From Plicaturopsis crispa FD-325 SS-3 (taxonomy: Eukaryota > Basidiomycota > Agaricomycetes > Amylocorticiales > Amylocorticiaceae), in the NCBI GenBank assembly GCA_000827205.1, contig KN832560.1, forward strand, positions 260,259 to 324,258: a DNA stretch of 64,000 bases. The letters are read 5' to 3'. The notes beneath the pieces were generated by a model. It was not told the DNA's origin. It saw only the letters and a list, made by a program, of their open reading frames with translations, and ran no database searches. Below, one piece after another: positions 1 to 12,600 of the stretch (position 1 is the stretch's first letter; the number at the start of each line of letters is the position of its first letter). A program made the translations under genes and the position numbers.

Positions 1-48
1 TCACTCATCCGTGCCACGTTTACCCCCCGCTCACTCTATTGTACGCAG

Positions 49-316
49 GCCATCCAAACAGCACGCATGGACCTCAAAATGGCACAGAAAGATCTGGCGG
101 CCAAGATCAACGAGAAGCCTTCAGTGATCCAGGACTATGAATCCAGCAAAGCGACACCAAACCCCCAAATTCTCGGGAAGCTCGAGAGGGTTCTCAAAGT
201 CAAACTGCGCGGTACGTATTTCTTGCGTTGCTAGTGCCTCTAGTACATATACTCATGCGTCTGCCTGCGCAGGTTCTGACATTGGGAAGAAGCTGGAGGG
301 GCCGAAAAAGTCGTAA
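49..316 (+). CDS. MBF1: Multiprotein bridging factor 1, C-terminal part
   Basis: This is the 3' end of a gene that begins left of the window. A 3' splice site ends at 48; the last two coding exons are 49-211 and 273-316, separated by a 61-base intron (212-272). The product ends in a Cro/C1-type helix-turn-helix, readable as [17 protein letters not shown], followed by [20 protein letters not shown] and the basic tail [13 protein letters not shown]1 is a transcriptional coactivator that bridges bZIP-type activators (Gcn4 in yeast) and TBP. The match in sequence and length to the family C-terminus is clear; the N-terminal MBF1 domain lies outside the window. Confidence 0.93.
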
Positions 317-748
317 TTTAGCCCCTCCGTAGTCACCACTTTGCATCGACGCTTTGCCATTTATGCCTTGTAACACGTACAGAAATCCTCATATCGTCGC
401 AATGTCCGCTTTGAATGGTGCCGAGTAAAACGAAATTGCAAGGGAAGTAGCCGTGCTGCAGCGCTTTACAACTTTTGAACGGCTGCTCGAACAGACGCTC
501 TTCATGCTGTGGCCATACGCATTGCTTACATCTCTCCTTGCTTGTGTCCAGAGTTATTGCTTGGATGAATTAGATAAATCTTGAAAGCGAGGACAACGAG
601 TGAGGAGAGTACATACACCAAGCGGGCTACATCGTAAGTAGACAAGGTAAGAAAGGTAAGAAAATGACACGAGAAAACAGTTGGAACTATGACTGGTTCT
701 CGTCGGGTGCGCCCTGTTAAACAATGAGTTGGTATCCAAACGAGGGTA
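317..748. other. Convergent 3' region, no gene seen
   Basis: This 432-base stretch lies between the stop codons of MBF1 (+) and gamma-tubulin (-). It should hold the two 3' untranslated regions. Short reading frames here lack conserved features and I see no RNA gene. Confidence 0.6.
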
Positions 749-2518
749 TCAAGCACGTACGTATGTGATATAGTCAGGACTCTCGCAGGCTTTGTACTCG
801 TTGAGGAGCTCTTGGGCTGTCGCCCTAATTGTTCGCAATGCATTAGCGCAGGACAAGTATCAACCGGCGGATTGCTTACCGCGCATCGTCGAACTCCTCG
901 AGCCCATTCTCGAACATCTTCTCCTTTTTGTACTGCTCTATAAACGCGTTGCGTTTTCTGAGCTTGTCGAATTGATCAAGCATGCGCATGAATAACTACG
1001 ACATGTTCAGTGAGCAAGGAGTTCGCAACATGGAAAGGAAGCACTTACAGAGGCAATACTCGTATGGTTGGCAAGCATGAGCCCGCTCACGCGATGATTC
1101 GTAGCAATGTACGGTGATTTACGAGTGAGCGCTACTTGGATCGAAGCGGGACCCCATGGTATGAAGTTCGCTAGCTGTCGCTCTCGTATCCGGAGAAGAG
1201 ATTGGTGGACCTGAAACGCAATTCAAGGAAAGGCTGCGGCGCTCAGAGGGAAAGGCTCACATCTGTCGGGTCGACATCGCCCTGGATGATGTTCAGGATC
1301 GATATGTAACAAGCAGTCTTACTGGGCGTAGTCGAGACCATGCGATTCTTGGGTTGGAGGAGACGGCGCATGACATCGAGAACTGTTGTTCTTCGTATTG
1401 GTTTCGCCTGGAGTCGCATGTCAGCTTCAGCGTAGGGAATATGAATGTAGAGTCCCAACCTTATCAATCTGATCGCTGGTGAAGGGAGTATAGGAAGTCA
1501 TAAGGAAATGGCACCGCGGTGTTGGTATAAGGGAGGCGATAATCCCAACCAAGTCGTTGTTCATATATCCCGGGTATCGTAGTGTCTGCGTACTAGCCGC
1601 GATTACTGTCGATACCTACAACGATGGCGATGAGGTCTCAGTGGCATACACCGGCAAGCTTAAGCTCACAAGTTGGTTTGTCTGGTCAAAGGTGGGCGTT
1701 TGGACGTGTAGCCTGTCTGCAGATATGCGAGCTAGCGCGCCATTGTCCAGCACGACCACAGAGTCAGCGTGGTTGGTGAGCCGCTTGAGGGTGAGTAAGG
1801 AGTTATACGGCTGCACTACGACATCTCCTTCCGATGCGTTAGGGAAGACGGAGTACGTCTGTATAAGCTTTTTTGGAAACCGGTCATTCAACCGTTCGAG
1901 TAGGAAGGAACCAAGGCCTGAGCCAGTTCCGCCTGCTATTGAATGCATGAGCATGAAGCCCTGAGTGAATAAGATGAGTGGATATACGGGCGATGGAGAA
2001 CGCTGCTATACCTCTAGTGAATCGCTGCCTTCCGCCTCGCGGTCTACCATCTCCATGACCTCCTCATATATGCGCTCCCCGGCGGCATAGCCTTGGGCCC
2101 AATTGTTTCCCGCACCTCCACCATCTTTGGACACGAATATGTTCTCCGGGTTGTACAGATTCGCGTACGGCGATGTCAAAATGTTGTTTATCACCTAAAA
2201 TGCGCGCGGTCGTCAGCTCAGCATCCTACTACCCCCAAGCACAAAACACGCGCCCTAGGTTCGAGATCGACAAGGATTGCTCTTGGGATATAGTGCTCGT
2301 CGTCGGCCTGGTAGAAAAACACGTCCTTTCTGTCTCCACCCTCCGTGGCCCAGTCTTCAAGGATGCCCTCCTTGTTGATACCGTGTTCGGCACAAAGGCG
2401 TTGCCAATACACGGACCCCACTACAGCTCAGATCAGACGCAGACCTATGAAAAGCAAGTCATTGCGCACTTTGATTGCCACATTGGCCCAGCTGCACCGT
2501 TACAATCTCGCGAGGCAT
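749..2518 (-). CDS. Gamma-tubulin
   Basis: Gamma-tubulin nucleates microtubules at the spindle pole body within the gamma-tubulin complex. The start is at 2518, where the first exon reads [16 protein letters not shown] and a short intron leads to [20 protein letters not shown]. The tubulin GTP-binding signature GGTGSGLGS is seen near 1920. The exon after the intron near 1620-1670 continues with [20 protein letters not shown]. The C-terminus reads [19 protein letters not shown] followed by six extra residues before the stop at 749-751. The ESPDYI ending is typical of gamma- rather than alpha- or beta-tubulin. The gene has many short introns and lies in tandem with the nucleoporin upstream of it on the same strand. 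Confidence 0.95.
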
Positions 2519-2949
2519 GCTCGGTATAAGTCGTGTTCAAGGCGCGGGACGCGTCGAGCAGCACTAAATTTGGAATCACGTTTCGCATCGTCGACTCGAC
2601 TCATTGACCGACAGATCAGATATTGAGACAGACAGAAAACATGGAATTTATCGAAAACAATGTGCAGTAAATATATGCGAACCGGACAGTGATTGTAAAG
2701 TATCTGATGCAATGGCCTTAAGCCAATAGAAAAAGTTGCAGGGACCTATGTGTTATGAATGATGATGGTACTGTTGCTGGTACTGGCCTTGAGCCACTGG
2801 TGCAATCCCCTAATGTGATACAGAACTGGTGAGATGTAGAGTGTAATCAAGAGTGAAAACAAATCCAAAGATTGTAAGCTGTAGCTGAGTGAGAGTCGAG
2901 AACGGAGGTGGAGATTTGAGATTTCGCGAGAAAAGATGGATGTGTGGTT
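2519..2949. other. Intergenic: gamma-tubulin promoter and nucleoporin 3' region
   Basis: Both flanking genes are on the minus strand, so this 431-base stretch carries the end of the nucleoporin transcript and the gamma-tubulin promoter. No coding sequence or RNA gene is recognisable. Confidence 0.55.
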
Positions 2950-5900
2950 TTATGCCTTGCGGGCGCCCCTTCTGTTGGGCAGTTTCTTGATGTTTCTGTT
3001 GGCAGCAGGTGGGGCCGCTCCGATCGTGAACAGGGATCCACTGGTCGAGGGCGCGGAGAGACCTTGAGGAGCATTGAACGGACTTGTTGTTGGCGCGCCG
3101 CCACCAAAGGTGAAACTACCGCCCCCGCCACTTGGCGTAGTCGGGGTCTGCACAGGAAGCGTCGAGTTCCCATTAGCGGGGGAGGCAGGTTGGCTAGATC
3201 CGAAGGAGAATGGGTTGCTCGGTGCAGCAGTCGGTGTCGGGGCTGCAAAAGAGAAAGATGGCTGCTGAGCAAAGGTAGACGGACTATTGGGCGCAGATCC
3301 TGCATTCGAGGTAGCCTGGCCAAATGGATTGGCGTTACCCGTATTCGATGAAGGGGCACTTCCGAAGCCAAAGGATGTGCCGGTCGTTGTCAATGTTGGC
3401 GCAGGCTGGCCGAAGGAGAACGGACCTGACGACGAAGGTCGTCTTTCGATAGGTTCGGGGGCCGTTGGCTGGCCGAACGAGAAAGGCCCGCCAGTCGATG
3501 GTCGGGGCTGTTCAGTCTCTGGTTTGGGAGGACCAAATGAAAACCCACTTCCAGCAGCTGAGGGTGGGTTAGACTGCTGTCCAAACCCGCCAAATGCTGG
3601 CGGCTTAGCCTCCAATTTGGTGTCCAGCTTAGGACCGAAAATGTTCGATGTTGATCCGCTTGTAGACGGTGCACCGAATGAAAATGGCGAGCTCGCATTT
3701 GTGTTCCCACCAAACAACGAGCCTGACGTCGACGGTGCAGAAGCGCCAAACGAGAAACCAGTAGACGCAGGCGCCGACACTTCCTTGCTCCCGTTCAGGT
3801 TTATGTCCCTTGTGGGACTCTCCTCCATACTGTATTCATTAGTCTCCTTCCTAGGTGGCGTCACCGGTCTCGCGGGTCCGCCACCAAAGGAGAACGATGA
3901 GGAGCTACCCGCGGTAGTCGATTGGGCATTGCTGCTCGCCCCGCCGAAAGAGAAGCCCGTCGCCGGTGCGGCAGCGGGAGCGCCAAAGCTAAACGGTGAT
4001 TTGTTCTCAGCCGCAGCTGGGGGTGTCGCTGGAGAAGCACCGAACGAAAAAGGCGTCTTCGACGTGTCTTTATTGGTGGTAGTCGCAGTTGGCACTGAGC
4101 TCGTAGAAGGCTGACCAAACGAGAACCCACCACCAGCGCCAAACAACGGTTTCGGCGCACTATTGTCAGGAGTGGCGGCAGTTTGACCAAAGGAAAATGT
4201 CGATGCTAGGGTTGGCTTAGATGCGTCCGTGCTTGGGGCGACGTTCGTGACGGAGGGAGCAGTACCGAACCCAGTAAAGGAAGGTGCAGAAATACCTGGA
4301 GTGGGTCCAAAGAGCGGAGGCGGCTTTGTGGCACCGTCTGCGGGTTTGGGCTCCTCAGTCTTGGGTAAGTCTACGGGTTTTGGGGCACCGAAAGAAAACG
4401 GAGTCGTTGCTTGTTCAGCTGGTTTCGAGCTGGAAGGCTGAGCACCACCAAACAGCGGCGAGGCCACCTGCACCTTGGGAGGTTCCTGTGAAGCAGGAGG
4501 TGCCCCAAACAATGATGTCGGGGCGGGTGTAGATCCGAACACAGAAGTAGGGGCTCCGCCAAACAGCGAAGGCGTCGGAGGGGTTGGCTTCTCGGCAGCT
4601 TTGCTGTCCCCCTCCCACAACGGGTTCTCTGCATCCTTGGTAGGCGGTGGCGGTGTGGAAGCGGCGGAGCTCGATAGAGCAGGTGAGTTGGCAAAGAAGT
4701 TCGGGATACCGGAAGGAGTGGCAGGCGGTGCCGCTGCTATTGGTGCGATCGGTGCGATCGAACTGGATGAGGACCAAGGCTGGGACTCGGGCAAAATCTG
4801 TGGGGGAGGCTGCAAAGTGGGCAATGTAGATGACTGAGGTTGCGGATCCTGCTGTGATGCCTGCGAGGTGGATGCCGACTCCGTTTGTTGCCGCGTTGGC
4901 TCTTCTTTCTGGGAAGGTGCTGCACCAAAGATGACAGGCGGCTGCGTCTGCACTGGTTTAGAGGGAGGCGCACCAAAAGAGAAGGGCAGAGACGGGATAG
5001 GCGGCTCCTTGGCGTTACCATCCTGCTCGATTTTCGGGGGCTGAAAAATGTTCAAGATTTTGTTAGGACTGCTACGCGATGGGAGTGTCGGAGCAAATAG
5101 ACGCACCTCCTTTGCAAAGCTAAATCCAGCAGGAATTTCAAACGCAGGCGCTCGCTTTTGAGCTTCGTCAAGCTCTTTCAACTCTTTCTCTCTGCGACGC
5201 TCTGCCTCATCCTCCTCGTCAACATCCTCAATGACTGCGCCTCGGTCACCGTTGGTAGGTCCTGCGCCCATGAGGTCGTCCTCGTCATCAGAGCCAGCAG
5301 CTGAAAAGCGGTTCTTTGAGGCAGATGGGCGGGAAATAGGGCGCGCTATAGGGTTGTGATTTCTACGAGTGCGGCCAACGCGAAGAGAAGAGCCGGAGGC
5401 TGCAGATGGGGCCGGTGGTAGGTCGGGCTTCGTTACAGGTATAGGCGGTGGCAGAGGCGCTTGTACAGGTACGGCTGGGCGATCCTCCTCCTTCTCAGGT
5501 GAAGGACCTTGTTCCTCTTGTTCCTCTAACCGTCTTCGTGCTAGCAGTTTCTTCATGCCTCCCTCACCTGCGTAGGGCTTTGTCCGGTTAATATCCTTCG
5601 CCGCCTTTTCCTTCTTGTCTTTCTCGCCCTTCTCGCCCTTGACCTTTTTGCCCTTCCGCTTTCTCCGACTTTTCGAGTCCTCGGTACCGTCATCCTCCAT
5701 ACCCATGCCGACCCAAAACCGATCTCCTTTTGACGCGCGGAATATACTTGGAACACTGTTGCCTACTTCAGATGCCCCCGCTGAGAAGGAGGATCGAAGC
5801 CGTGTAGGAAGCAATGGAGTCTTGTATATATCTAATTCATGGAGAGCACGTTCCGCGGCATTGGCATTGGCAGGACCTTGCATGTCGGATAGAGGACGTG

Positions 5901-6932
5901 CCGGAGCAGTACCAAAGAGAGTGGAGTGCTGGCGAACGGGGGACCGTGTCTGTATCACCGTTAGTGTGCATTTAGACTTAGACACGAACAAGAACATACG
6001 CTTCGGTAGTTATCAACTAGACCACCCAAGGTTTGCTGACTGTGATTGGTGCCGGATTCTGCTCCTCTTGCCTGTCCATGGCCCGAAAGCCCTTCCGAAG
6101 GTGGCCGTATGAAGGTCGGTTGAGCCCGAAGGGCGTTCAATGGAGGTGGGTCCGTTCCTTCTCTACTCAATGCCCTCTGTCCCTGATTAGACTGCGAGAA
6201 TGACGGCTGAGAAGGTGCACTAGCTGCGGGAGCCGGAGTCATAGTGCGCATACGGAATGGCGATGGCGACGGTGCGTGAGTAGTTTCTAGAGGGAGTGTC
6301 TGCGCGTCACGCGTAAACGGCTTGCCGGTGAATGACAGGTTCGACCGTGGCTGCGACGAAAATGAACCAGAGGTGGTGAACGACATACTCGAAGACTGCG
6401 AGTTCGGGAACGCAGGTGGGTCCATCGACATTGTACGCCCTAACGCGCGACGCGGGGACACTGTTTGACGGCCAGTGCCAGTATCCATGCGTGTGTCCAT
6501 GTCGCTGAAGCTACCATGCCCAAAAGACATTTGCTGGAAGGCGGTGCGGGGTGGGTCGAGATAGCCCTGTTGCTGTTGAGGCGGCGAGTATACCTGGCTC
6601 TGGAAATTGAACGGCGCATCGACGGACGCGGTTGTTCGATCCGGGCTATCCAACCTCATCCTCTTTGTTCTCCCGTCCCCTGAGGCCGCTGCGCTCTCCC
6701 CTGCATCGACCTGAGCTGGTGCAGGTTCATCGCCCACCCTCCTCCTCTTCCCATTGGTACTATCATCTGCGAACTCGGACTTTGAGTCGGTAGCGAACCA
6801 TGAGAGCGGGCGCGTGACGATGTTCTTGAGTGTGCCGAAAAGCGAAGACGATTCTGATCTTCGAAGGGGTTTGCCTCTTCGAGCAACACGAGCGGGATCG
6901 CGTTGAAAACGGGAACGGGAAGACGAGGACAT
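2950..6932 (-). CDS. FG-repeat nucleoporin, Nup1/Nup60/Nup153 type
   Basis: This is a nuclear-basket-type nucleoporin of roughly 1,290 residues. The N-terminus is basic and carries a likely amphipathic helix, SLFGTLKNIVTRPLSWFA at about residues 30-47, like the membrane-binding helices of yeast Nup1 and Nup60. A Lys/Arg-rich stretch and an acidic, charged region follow. The C-terminal 650 residues contain more than 25 FSFG and FG motifs in Ser/Thr/Pro/Ala-rich spacers, the binding sites for karyopherins. The chain ends with the basic KKLPNRRGARKA. Exon 1 starts at ATG 6932 and ends at 6003; an intron (about 5955-6002) joins NYRS to TRSPVRQHS. A second, 66-base candidate intron (5041-5106, GTGCGT to CAG with a CTAAC branch) is in frame and could be retained or removed. 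Naming by individual yeast Nup is uncertain because FG regions evolve fast. Confidence 0.85.
5041..5106 (-). other. In-frame candidate intron in the nucleoporin
   Basis: On the minus strand this 66-base stretch starts GTGCGT, carries CCTAAC 22-27 bases before the end and finishes TTTTTCAG. It holds no stop codon and its length is a multiple of three, so the reading frame is open with or without splicing. Removal joins FSFAKE to PPKIEQDG. Confidence 0.7.
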
Positions 6933-7544
6933 AGCACCGACTGTAATCTTTGGTTAGTTAGGGTGTTTTGCTATGGTGGATGCTGACAAGAAATGAAGCA
7001 CAGCAGGAGTGCAATTTTATGATGAAGACCAACGTCAAAGCAGAGGTGGACGCGTGGGCCGTGATCCTCGTGGAGTTAGGCGCTCAATGGCTCAGCCAAA
7101 GCAAGGTGTTGGTTTTGGGGCCATTGAGACCACCGTATTTTCCCCTTCGTTGTGAAACGAGCAGGAAACGACCGTGAACAAAAACAACGCGCTGCGACAC
7201 CGCGATCAAAAAGACCATTAAAAATGCCACTCACCTCGCTAGAAACTGCGCCTCGTTGCAATCGGTCCGTTGCGAAACAGCGCGTGCCGTTCTACGCTGT
7301 GTTTTGTCCAAAGACGAGCTCTAGAAAACGAATCAGTTGGGTATCGCTCAGGTATCGCTGATGTTCCAGCAAAGCAGCGGAAGCACCGAGGCCCAGACGG
7401 AGGGCGGCACACTCGGAATTCGGATGTCTTTTGGTGAGCTCATCGACCGTGTTGCCGCCGATCGACGCAAGGCCCACGACCATTTCCTAGAAATTCGCTA
7501 TGTTTCAAACATAACTCGGAACCACGAACACGACGGTGAAACCA
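6933..7544. promoter_or_regulatory. Divergent promoter, nucleoporin / YME2
   Basis: The two start codons face away from each other across 612 bases, so both 5' regions must lie here. Several short reading frames cover the YME2-proximal half, but none joins in frame to the YME2 exons and none has a recognisable motif. I see no other gene. Confidence 0.5.
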
Positions 7545-10500
7545 ATGCTCTCCAGAATATCTTCCAGAGCGCTAGTCAGGCGGACGTTGGTGTCGACAAT
7601 CCGGCCACTAGGCGCGACGAGGACGGCCGTAACGGACAATGTGAGCGCTTCTACGAGACTTTCCGTACGAGCAGTACTCGAACTATATTTGAAAGCTAAC
7701 AGAACCATAGAATGCGCCCACAGGCTCCCGGGAAGCCTGGCTTTGGATTGATTCCGTATTTCCTGTCCGTTTAGGTCGTTGGGAGTGAGTCTCCTCTGTG
7801 CTTCCACAGAATAATTGCTAAATATTGATACATACAGTCTACGCTACTACGTGGGCTTGTCACTTGAGGAAGAACTTCTTGGCCAGCTATCAACCATACT
7901 TTCCGCGGTGCGGGCTCACGACTTCCGTTTGCTTTCCATCGAGCCGCAGCACAAAGAGGGCGGGGTATTCGTGCGATTCGCATATTCGCCCTCAGGGTCG
8001 CGGGACGGCGAAGAGGTAGATTTAGCAGTAAAGGAAATTGAACAAGCTGTTCGCGAAGAGGCGGGTAAAAGAGGAGGACCTCCCAACTGGATCGGGATAA
8101 GGAAAGGTGGGGTATGGAGAGTGCGCGGGACACCTTGGCGAGAGGTAAGTTACGTTCTATCGGAATTCATTGGATGCTGCTATGAAGTTAACGCGGGAAA
8201 ACAGGACATGTATCACTTCGCTTCTCCCAATCTGAAGTTTGCGTTTGAAGGTCCGGATATCCAGGAGGAGGATCTCTACTCAATTCTACGCGTGCGCCCC
8301 GATCACCCCTTACCAACTTTCGCCATTGACCACCCGCGATACTTAGCCTTACGGTCTTATCGAGCATCTCACTCCGCCATCCCCTGCACCTGCAGGGACG
8401 AGGCGTGCTGCTATCGTGACATATAGGCAACTGCGCTCTGCGGTGACTGCACGTAATGTCGTTCATGGCTTACGGTGGAACAGTGGTACGTAGCCACGCT
8501 TTTCTCCGGTTTATAAGACAATGTTGCTTGAACTTGAGCAGACTCGAGCACGCAGACACGGCTACATGCCCAATACGAGCGACCCCTTGAGCCTCACATG
8601 CTTCGCACTTGGCTTGCTGCACACCCGAGAATCGTTCTCCCCATGCTTGTGTTCCTTCTCGGGACGTTGACATACACTGTCTGTCATTTTTCATATGTTC
8701 TCGGATTCATTACTGATATGGAACTATGTCACAGATTTTCGATCCCATACGCGCCATAATGATTCAGGCCCGCATGGAGGAATGGTTTGACTACCGCAGT
8801 ACGTTCATATTTGCCCAGTTTCGTTCGTCATCGCTCAATCCACTATGTAGAGTTCGGTGCATGGAAATGGCTGCGTGTGAACGCTCTTGATAAGTTGGAT
8901 GAGCCACGTCATTGGCATGAAGACGCGCGACAAAACGATTTGGCCGTTACGCACACGACAAGTGGATCCAGCTCCAAGGCTCGAAATGTGAAGGAGGGCG
9001 CCGAGAAGGTAGAAGAGCGAACTATCGACGCGAAGAAAAAGCTAGGTAGTCCTCAAGACGACTCCGCCGAGGAGGTATGGAAAGAACGCGCAGAGGCGTT
9101 CAGCGCCTTGAAGAACTATCTATCGGACATGCCTAGTACGTGTTCAGTGGCATACACCTTGGATGTGCTAATATCCGGTCAGTGACCGTTGCGTTCATAC
9201 ACGGGCCGCAGGGGAGTGGAAAGTCCAAGATGATATCTACCATATTGCGCGATACGGATCGGTGAGTAGTCTTTGCTTGTCGATATACGTTGCCTGTCCT
9301 TACTTTTTCTCGTAGTAAGGCACTGGTTGTAGACTGTGCTGAGCTGCACAAGGCAACGTCTGACACACAACTGGTGGGCGCTCTCGCCCGCCAGACTGGC
9401 TACCGACCAATGTTCACCTTCCTCAACTCCATGAATAACATCGTCGACCTTGCTAGCGTTGGTCTCATTGGGCAAAAGGGTTTGTGTCCGTCTTCCTGAG
9501 CATCGGCGACGTCTGACATATCCTTCCGCAGCGGGAATGAGTACATCTCTCAAGGACCAATTACAGCAGATCTTGGGTGTGACGGAGACGGCCTTGAAGC
9601 GAGTCTCCTCATCTCATCGCACAACCATTGACCGTCAAGTCCAAGCCAAAAAGACCGCGGAGGCAGAAGCTCGGCGCCGCCAACGCATGTCGCGTGGGAC
9701 CTTCCATGACGCGCGACAGGATTATGTGGCGGGAAATGGTGTCATGTCCGAACTCGGCGTTGGTGATGAGTGGTTTGGGGAGAACGATTGGGATGTAAAT
9801 GGTGGAAGTGGTGTGCATGATGTGAAGGAGACGGAGGCTCGGCAAGAACGGGAGCGAAATCAAGAAGAGCGCCATGCGGAAGATATGGAGGCTGTAAGCA
9901 GCTTGCCCATCGTGGTCATCAAGAACTTCGGGGAGAGAGGTGGGCTCGTGGGCAGAGAGGAAGTCCTCGGTGCGCTAGCGGAGTGGGCAGCCAAGTTAGC
10001 CCAAGATCAAATAGCGCATGTCGTCGTCGTGAGTGACAACCGGGAAAACGTGAAACGGCTTTCGAAAGGTGAGCGTCCACCCATTGTCAAATTCGTGTCA
10101 TACTGACGGTTATCCGTGAATGATAGCACTGCCTTCAAAACCGCTCAACAACATAGCTCTTTACGACGCAGATGCCACAAGTGCTCTTAGCTTCGTGACG
10201 AAGAAGCTACGAGACACGGGTGTCGATTTGGAGCTTAGCTCCCAGCAGGTAACTTACGTCCAGCGGCTGGGTGGGCGTGCTAGCGACCTCGAAAGTGTAA
10301 GACAATTCATACTTGTGTTAATGGAGAGGTGCAGCTCTGATGATCCTATGCAATAGCTCATTCATAAAGTGCGAGGTGGCCAGCAAATCGAAGAGGCGGT
10401 CGAGGACATCATCAACCGGGGTGTGAGCGAACTGCGTAAAAATGCGTTCGGTGACGACCCGGAGGATGCAAAGAGCTTACCGTGGGCTCGTGAGCAAGCA

Positions 10501-11197
10501 TGGGCCATTCTGCGGCAGCTAGCTTCACAAGCAGAGGTGTGTCTTTGTGGCTCACTTTTCACCCACATGGCGACTGACCCCCTGCGAAGCTTCCGTACCA
10601 CGATGTGCTGTTCGATTTCCCTTTCAAGGGCGACGAGGTGCCCTTGAAGGCCATGGAGCAAGCCGAACTCATATCAATCGGGACTCAAAATGGTATGTCC
10701 GTGTGGTTTTGCCTAGTACAGTACAACATATAACAGTCGCAAAACAGGGCGCCCCTCAACCATCCGACCAGGGAAACCAGTATTCAAATATGTCTTCGAG
10801 CGGCTCGTCCGTGGTATGTTTTATCACCCTTCGCCTTTCGAGCGTGATTGCTGACTGTGGGCGTCGTCCTACAGACCCTATCTTCCAGGCATCACAGGAT
10901 CTCGTATACAACGAGAAGCAGATAGCCAGTGCGGAAAGTACGATAGCAACCTGCGAGAAAGAGTTGTCCCTTCTTGCAGAGATTGGTGGTGAAGAGCGGC
11001 GGCTGGGGTGGTTCGGGGGACGTGGCATCACGGGTGGGCGTGCGGCACACTTGTTAGAGAAGATGCGCGTCGCGGAAGGGAAGGTGAGCTGTTTTTATCG
11101 CTTTTGCTCCATACTATCTTTAAGACTCGATCACCAGGTTCAACTGCTGGAGAAGAAGAACCTGGAGCTGAAAAGGGTGCTCAAAAAAGGCGGGTGA
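7545..11197 (+). CDS. YME2: Mitochondrial escape protein 2 (RNA12-type)
   Basis: YME2 is an integral mitochondrial inner-membrane protein whose loss in yeast raises escape of mitochondrial DNA; it has an RNA-recognition region facing the matrix and an AAA-like domain. ATG 7545 opens MLSRISSRALVRRTLVSTIR, an Arg/Ser-rich presequence without acidic residues. Verified introns are 7641-7710, 7785-7837 and 8292-8346; splicing gives SREAWLWIDSVFPVRLGRWD joined to LRYYVGL, and LYSILR joined to PYGLIEHLTPPSP, both typical of the family. A membrane segment, IVLPMLVFLLGTLTYT, precedes IFDPIRA. A Walker A motif GPQGSGKSKMI lies near 9205. The C-terminus is coiled coil (EKELSLLAEI, LLEKKNLELKRVLKKGG). 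Length, about 850 residues, fits the family. The exons are short and at least ten introns are present. Confidence 0.93.
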
Positions 11198-11663
11198 AGG
11201 AGAGTGGTTTCGCTTCCATATACGCGGCGTCCTCCTTGTATCTATATCAACTAATTTACCCTATGACCTTGTCAATCTCACCGACGCGCAGAGTATGCAA
11301 GTCTTGAGATTTCAATACACACATGCACAGACATCCCGTAGACCTTGTCCCCAATTTATTCCAAAGAATGGCCGACTAGTGGTACAAGACAGAAGAGAAG
11401 GAAACCGAGCTGCTCGAGAGGATTGGGGAGGCCTCTAGACAATCTAACAGAAAAACAGGAAACGGCAAAGCTGATGAGAGTAAGTAGGGAGTATGTGTAC
11501 AGTCCAATGATGCCTGATGTGTGTATTAAGCAATGTCGGGAACAAGAAAAGACTGCCTGCAGGGCAGGAGCGTTTCCCAGAAACGACTTGACTTGGCGCG
11601 GTGTGAAGGTAGAGGGGCAGAGAGACATGGAAATGACAGAAACTGGCTGATGGATCAAGCGTC
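11198..11663. other. Convergent 3' region, no gene seen
   Basis: This 466-base stretch lies between the stops of YME2 (+) and the tetraspanin (-). It has reading frames on both strands of about 100 codons, but they overlap each other, lack conserved features and are read as chance. Confidence 0.5.
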
Positions 11664-12600
11664 TTAGACGAATCCCTTGCCACCGCGCTTTGCGTCTATC
11701 TTCTTGAAGCGCTCCGTCTCTTGCCGCTAAAGGGCGAAGGTCGTATGTTAGCGCACATGAAACATGTCGGAGAGCAGCCGTCTAACCTTTTTGATAACAC
11801 ACAGAGATGCTAGGAAGAAGCAGATGATGACGGCCATGAAGCCATAGACCTGTATATACGGTCAGTAATCGAAGAGAACCTTTGAACGACGGTATCTTAC
11901 GGTCCTATAATATGGTGCAAGTCAGTACATAGCTGGATGTGTAGCAATCGAAGGTACGCACGTGAACACATCATTGAGCGTAGTGTCGGCAAACGCAGTG
12001 ATGGGCAGAACGCATGTGCTGTTGTGCTGGACTGCGAAGTCCGCGGAGGAGCACAGGCCGCCGACAGCGACCGCATCTGAGGTATTGAAATACCCGCAGC
12101 AGTTCAACTAGCAGATGGGTCAATATCAATCGCTAGACATGCATGTCCATGTTATTTACCTTGTCCTGAATAGCAATCTGCTGGGCGGTCGACGCTTCCA
12201 AGAACTTGGCATGGTAGTTATTCCGCTCTTGAAGCGTGAAGAACCAGACGAATGTTCCGATGATGACAATGCCGAGCGCGTCGACGATAAGGATCCAGTT
12301 CAAAATCACTAGGCCGAGGGTAACGTGGTTGCGCTGCACAATAGCACCAATCGAGAACGCGAACGATATGAGCATCGCTATACCAAGCACTGTGCCAGCT
12401 ATTGGAAGAAACAGCCTTGAGCAAGGCTGTGTGCGTGCAAGAGACGTTTGCGTACCGGTCAAGTCTGCATTACTGAACACCAAGTTCAGGAGCACATTGG
12501 GCGCCCTCCAAGCGATGGAGAATGCCAAAGCAATTGCGCCTGAGGCAAGCAGACAGAAGTCCAAGAACATCCATGCTCCCATCAACTTTTTCGAAACCAT
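11664..12600 (-). CDS. Tetraspanin
   Basis: The product is a four-pass membrane protein of the tetraspanin type, which organises membrane microdomains; fungal members include Pls1 and Tsp2. ATG 12600 starts MVSKKLMGAWMFLDFCLLAS, the first membrane segment. Two further segments follow (LPIAGTVLGIAMLISFAF and HVTLGLVILNWILIVDALGI). The large extracellular loop carries the diagnostic CCG motif in LNCCGYFNTSDA near 12095, plus further cysteines (GGLCSS, STCVLP). The last segment reads FMAVIICFFLASLCVIKK and the short basic tail ends RFKKIDAKRGGKGFV with the stop at 11664-11666. Introns interrupt the loop and the last segment. The upstream region on this strand is markedly pyrimidine-rich. Confidence 0.85.

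Noticed and set aside
3287-4114. Long plus-strand reading frame (275 codons) opposite the nucleoporin
   Set aside because: It is the mirror of the FSFG repeats (Pro/Glu/Asn-rich repeats such as PNEK), caused by base composition of the sense strand.
7337-7699. 120-codon frame upstream of YME2
   Set aside because: Joining it to YME2 exon 2 makes an immediate stop; the frame starting at 7545 joins cleanly and gives a mitochondrial presequence.
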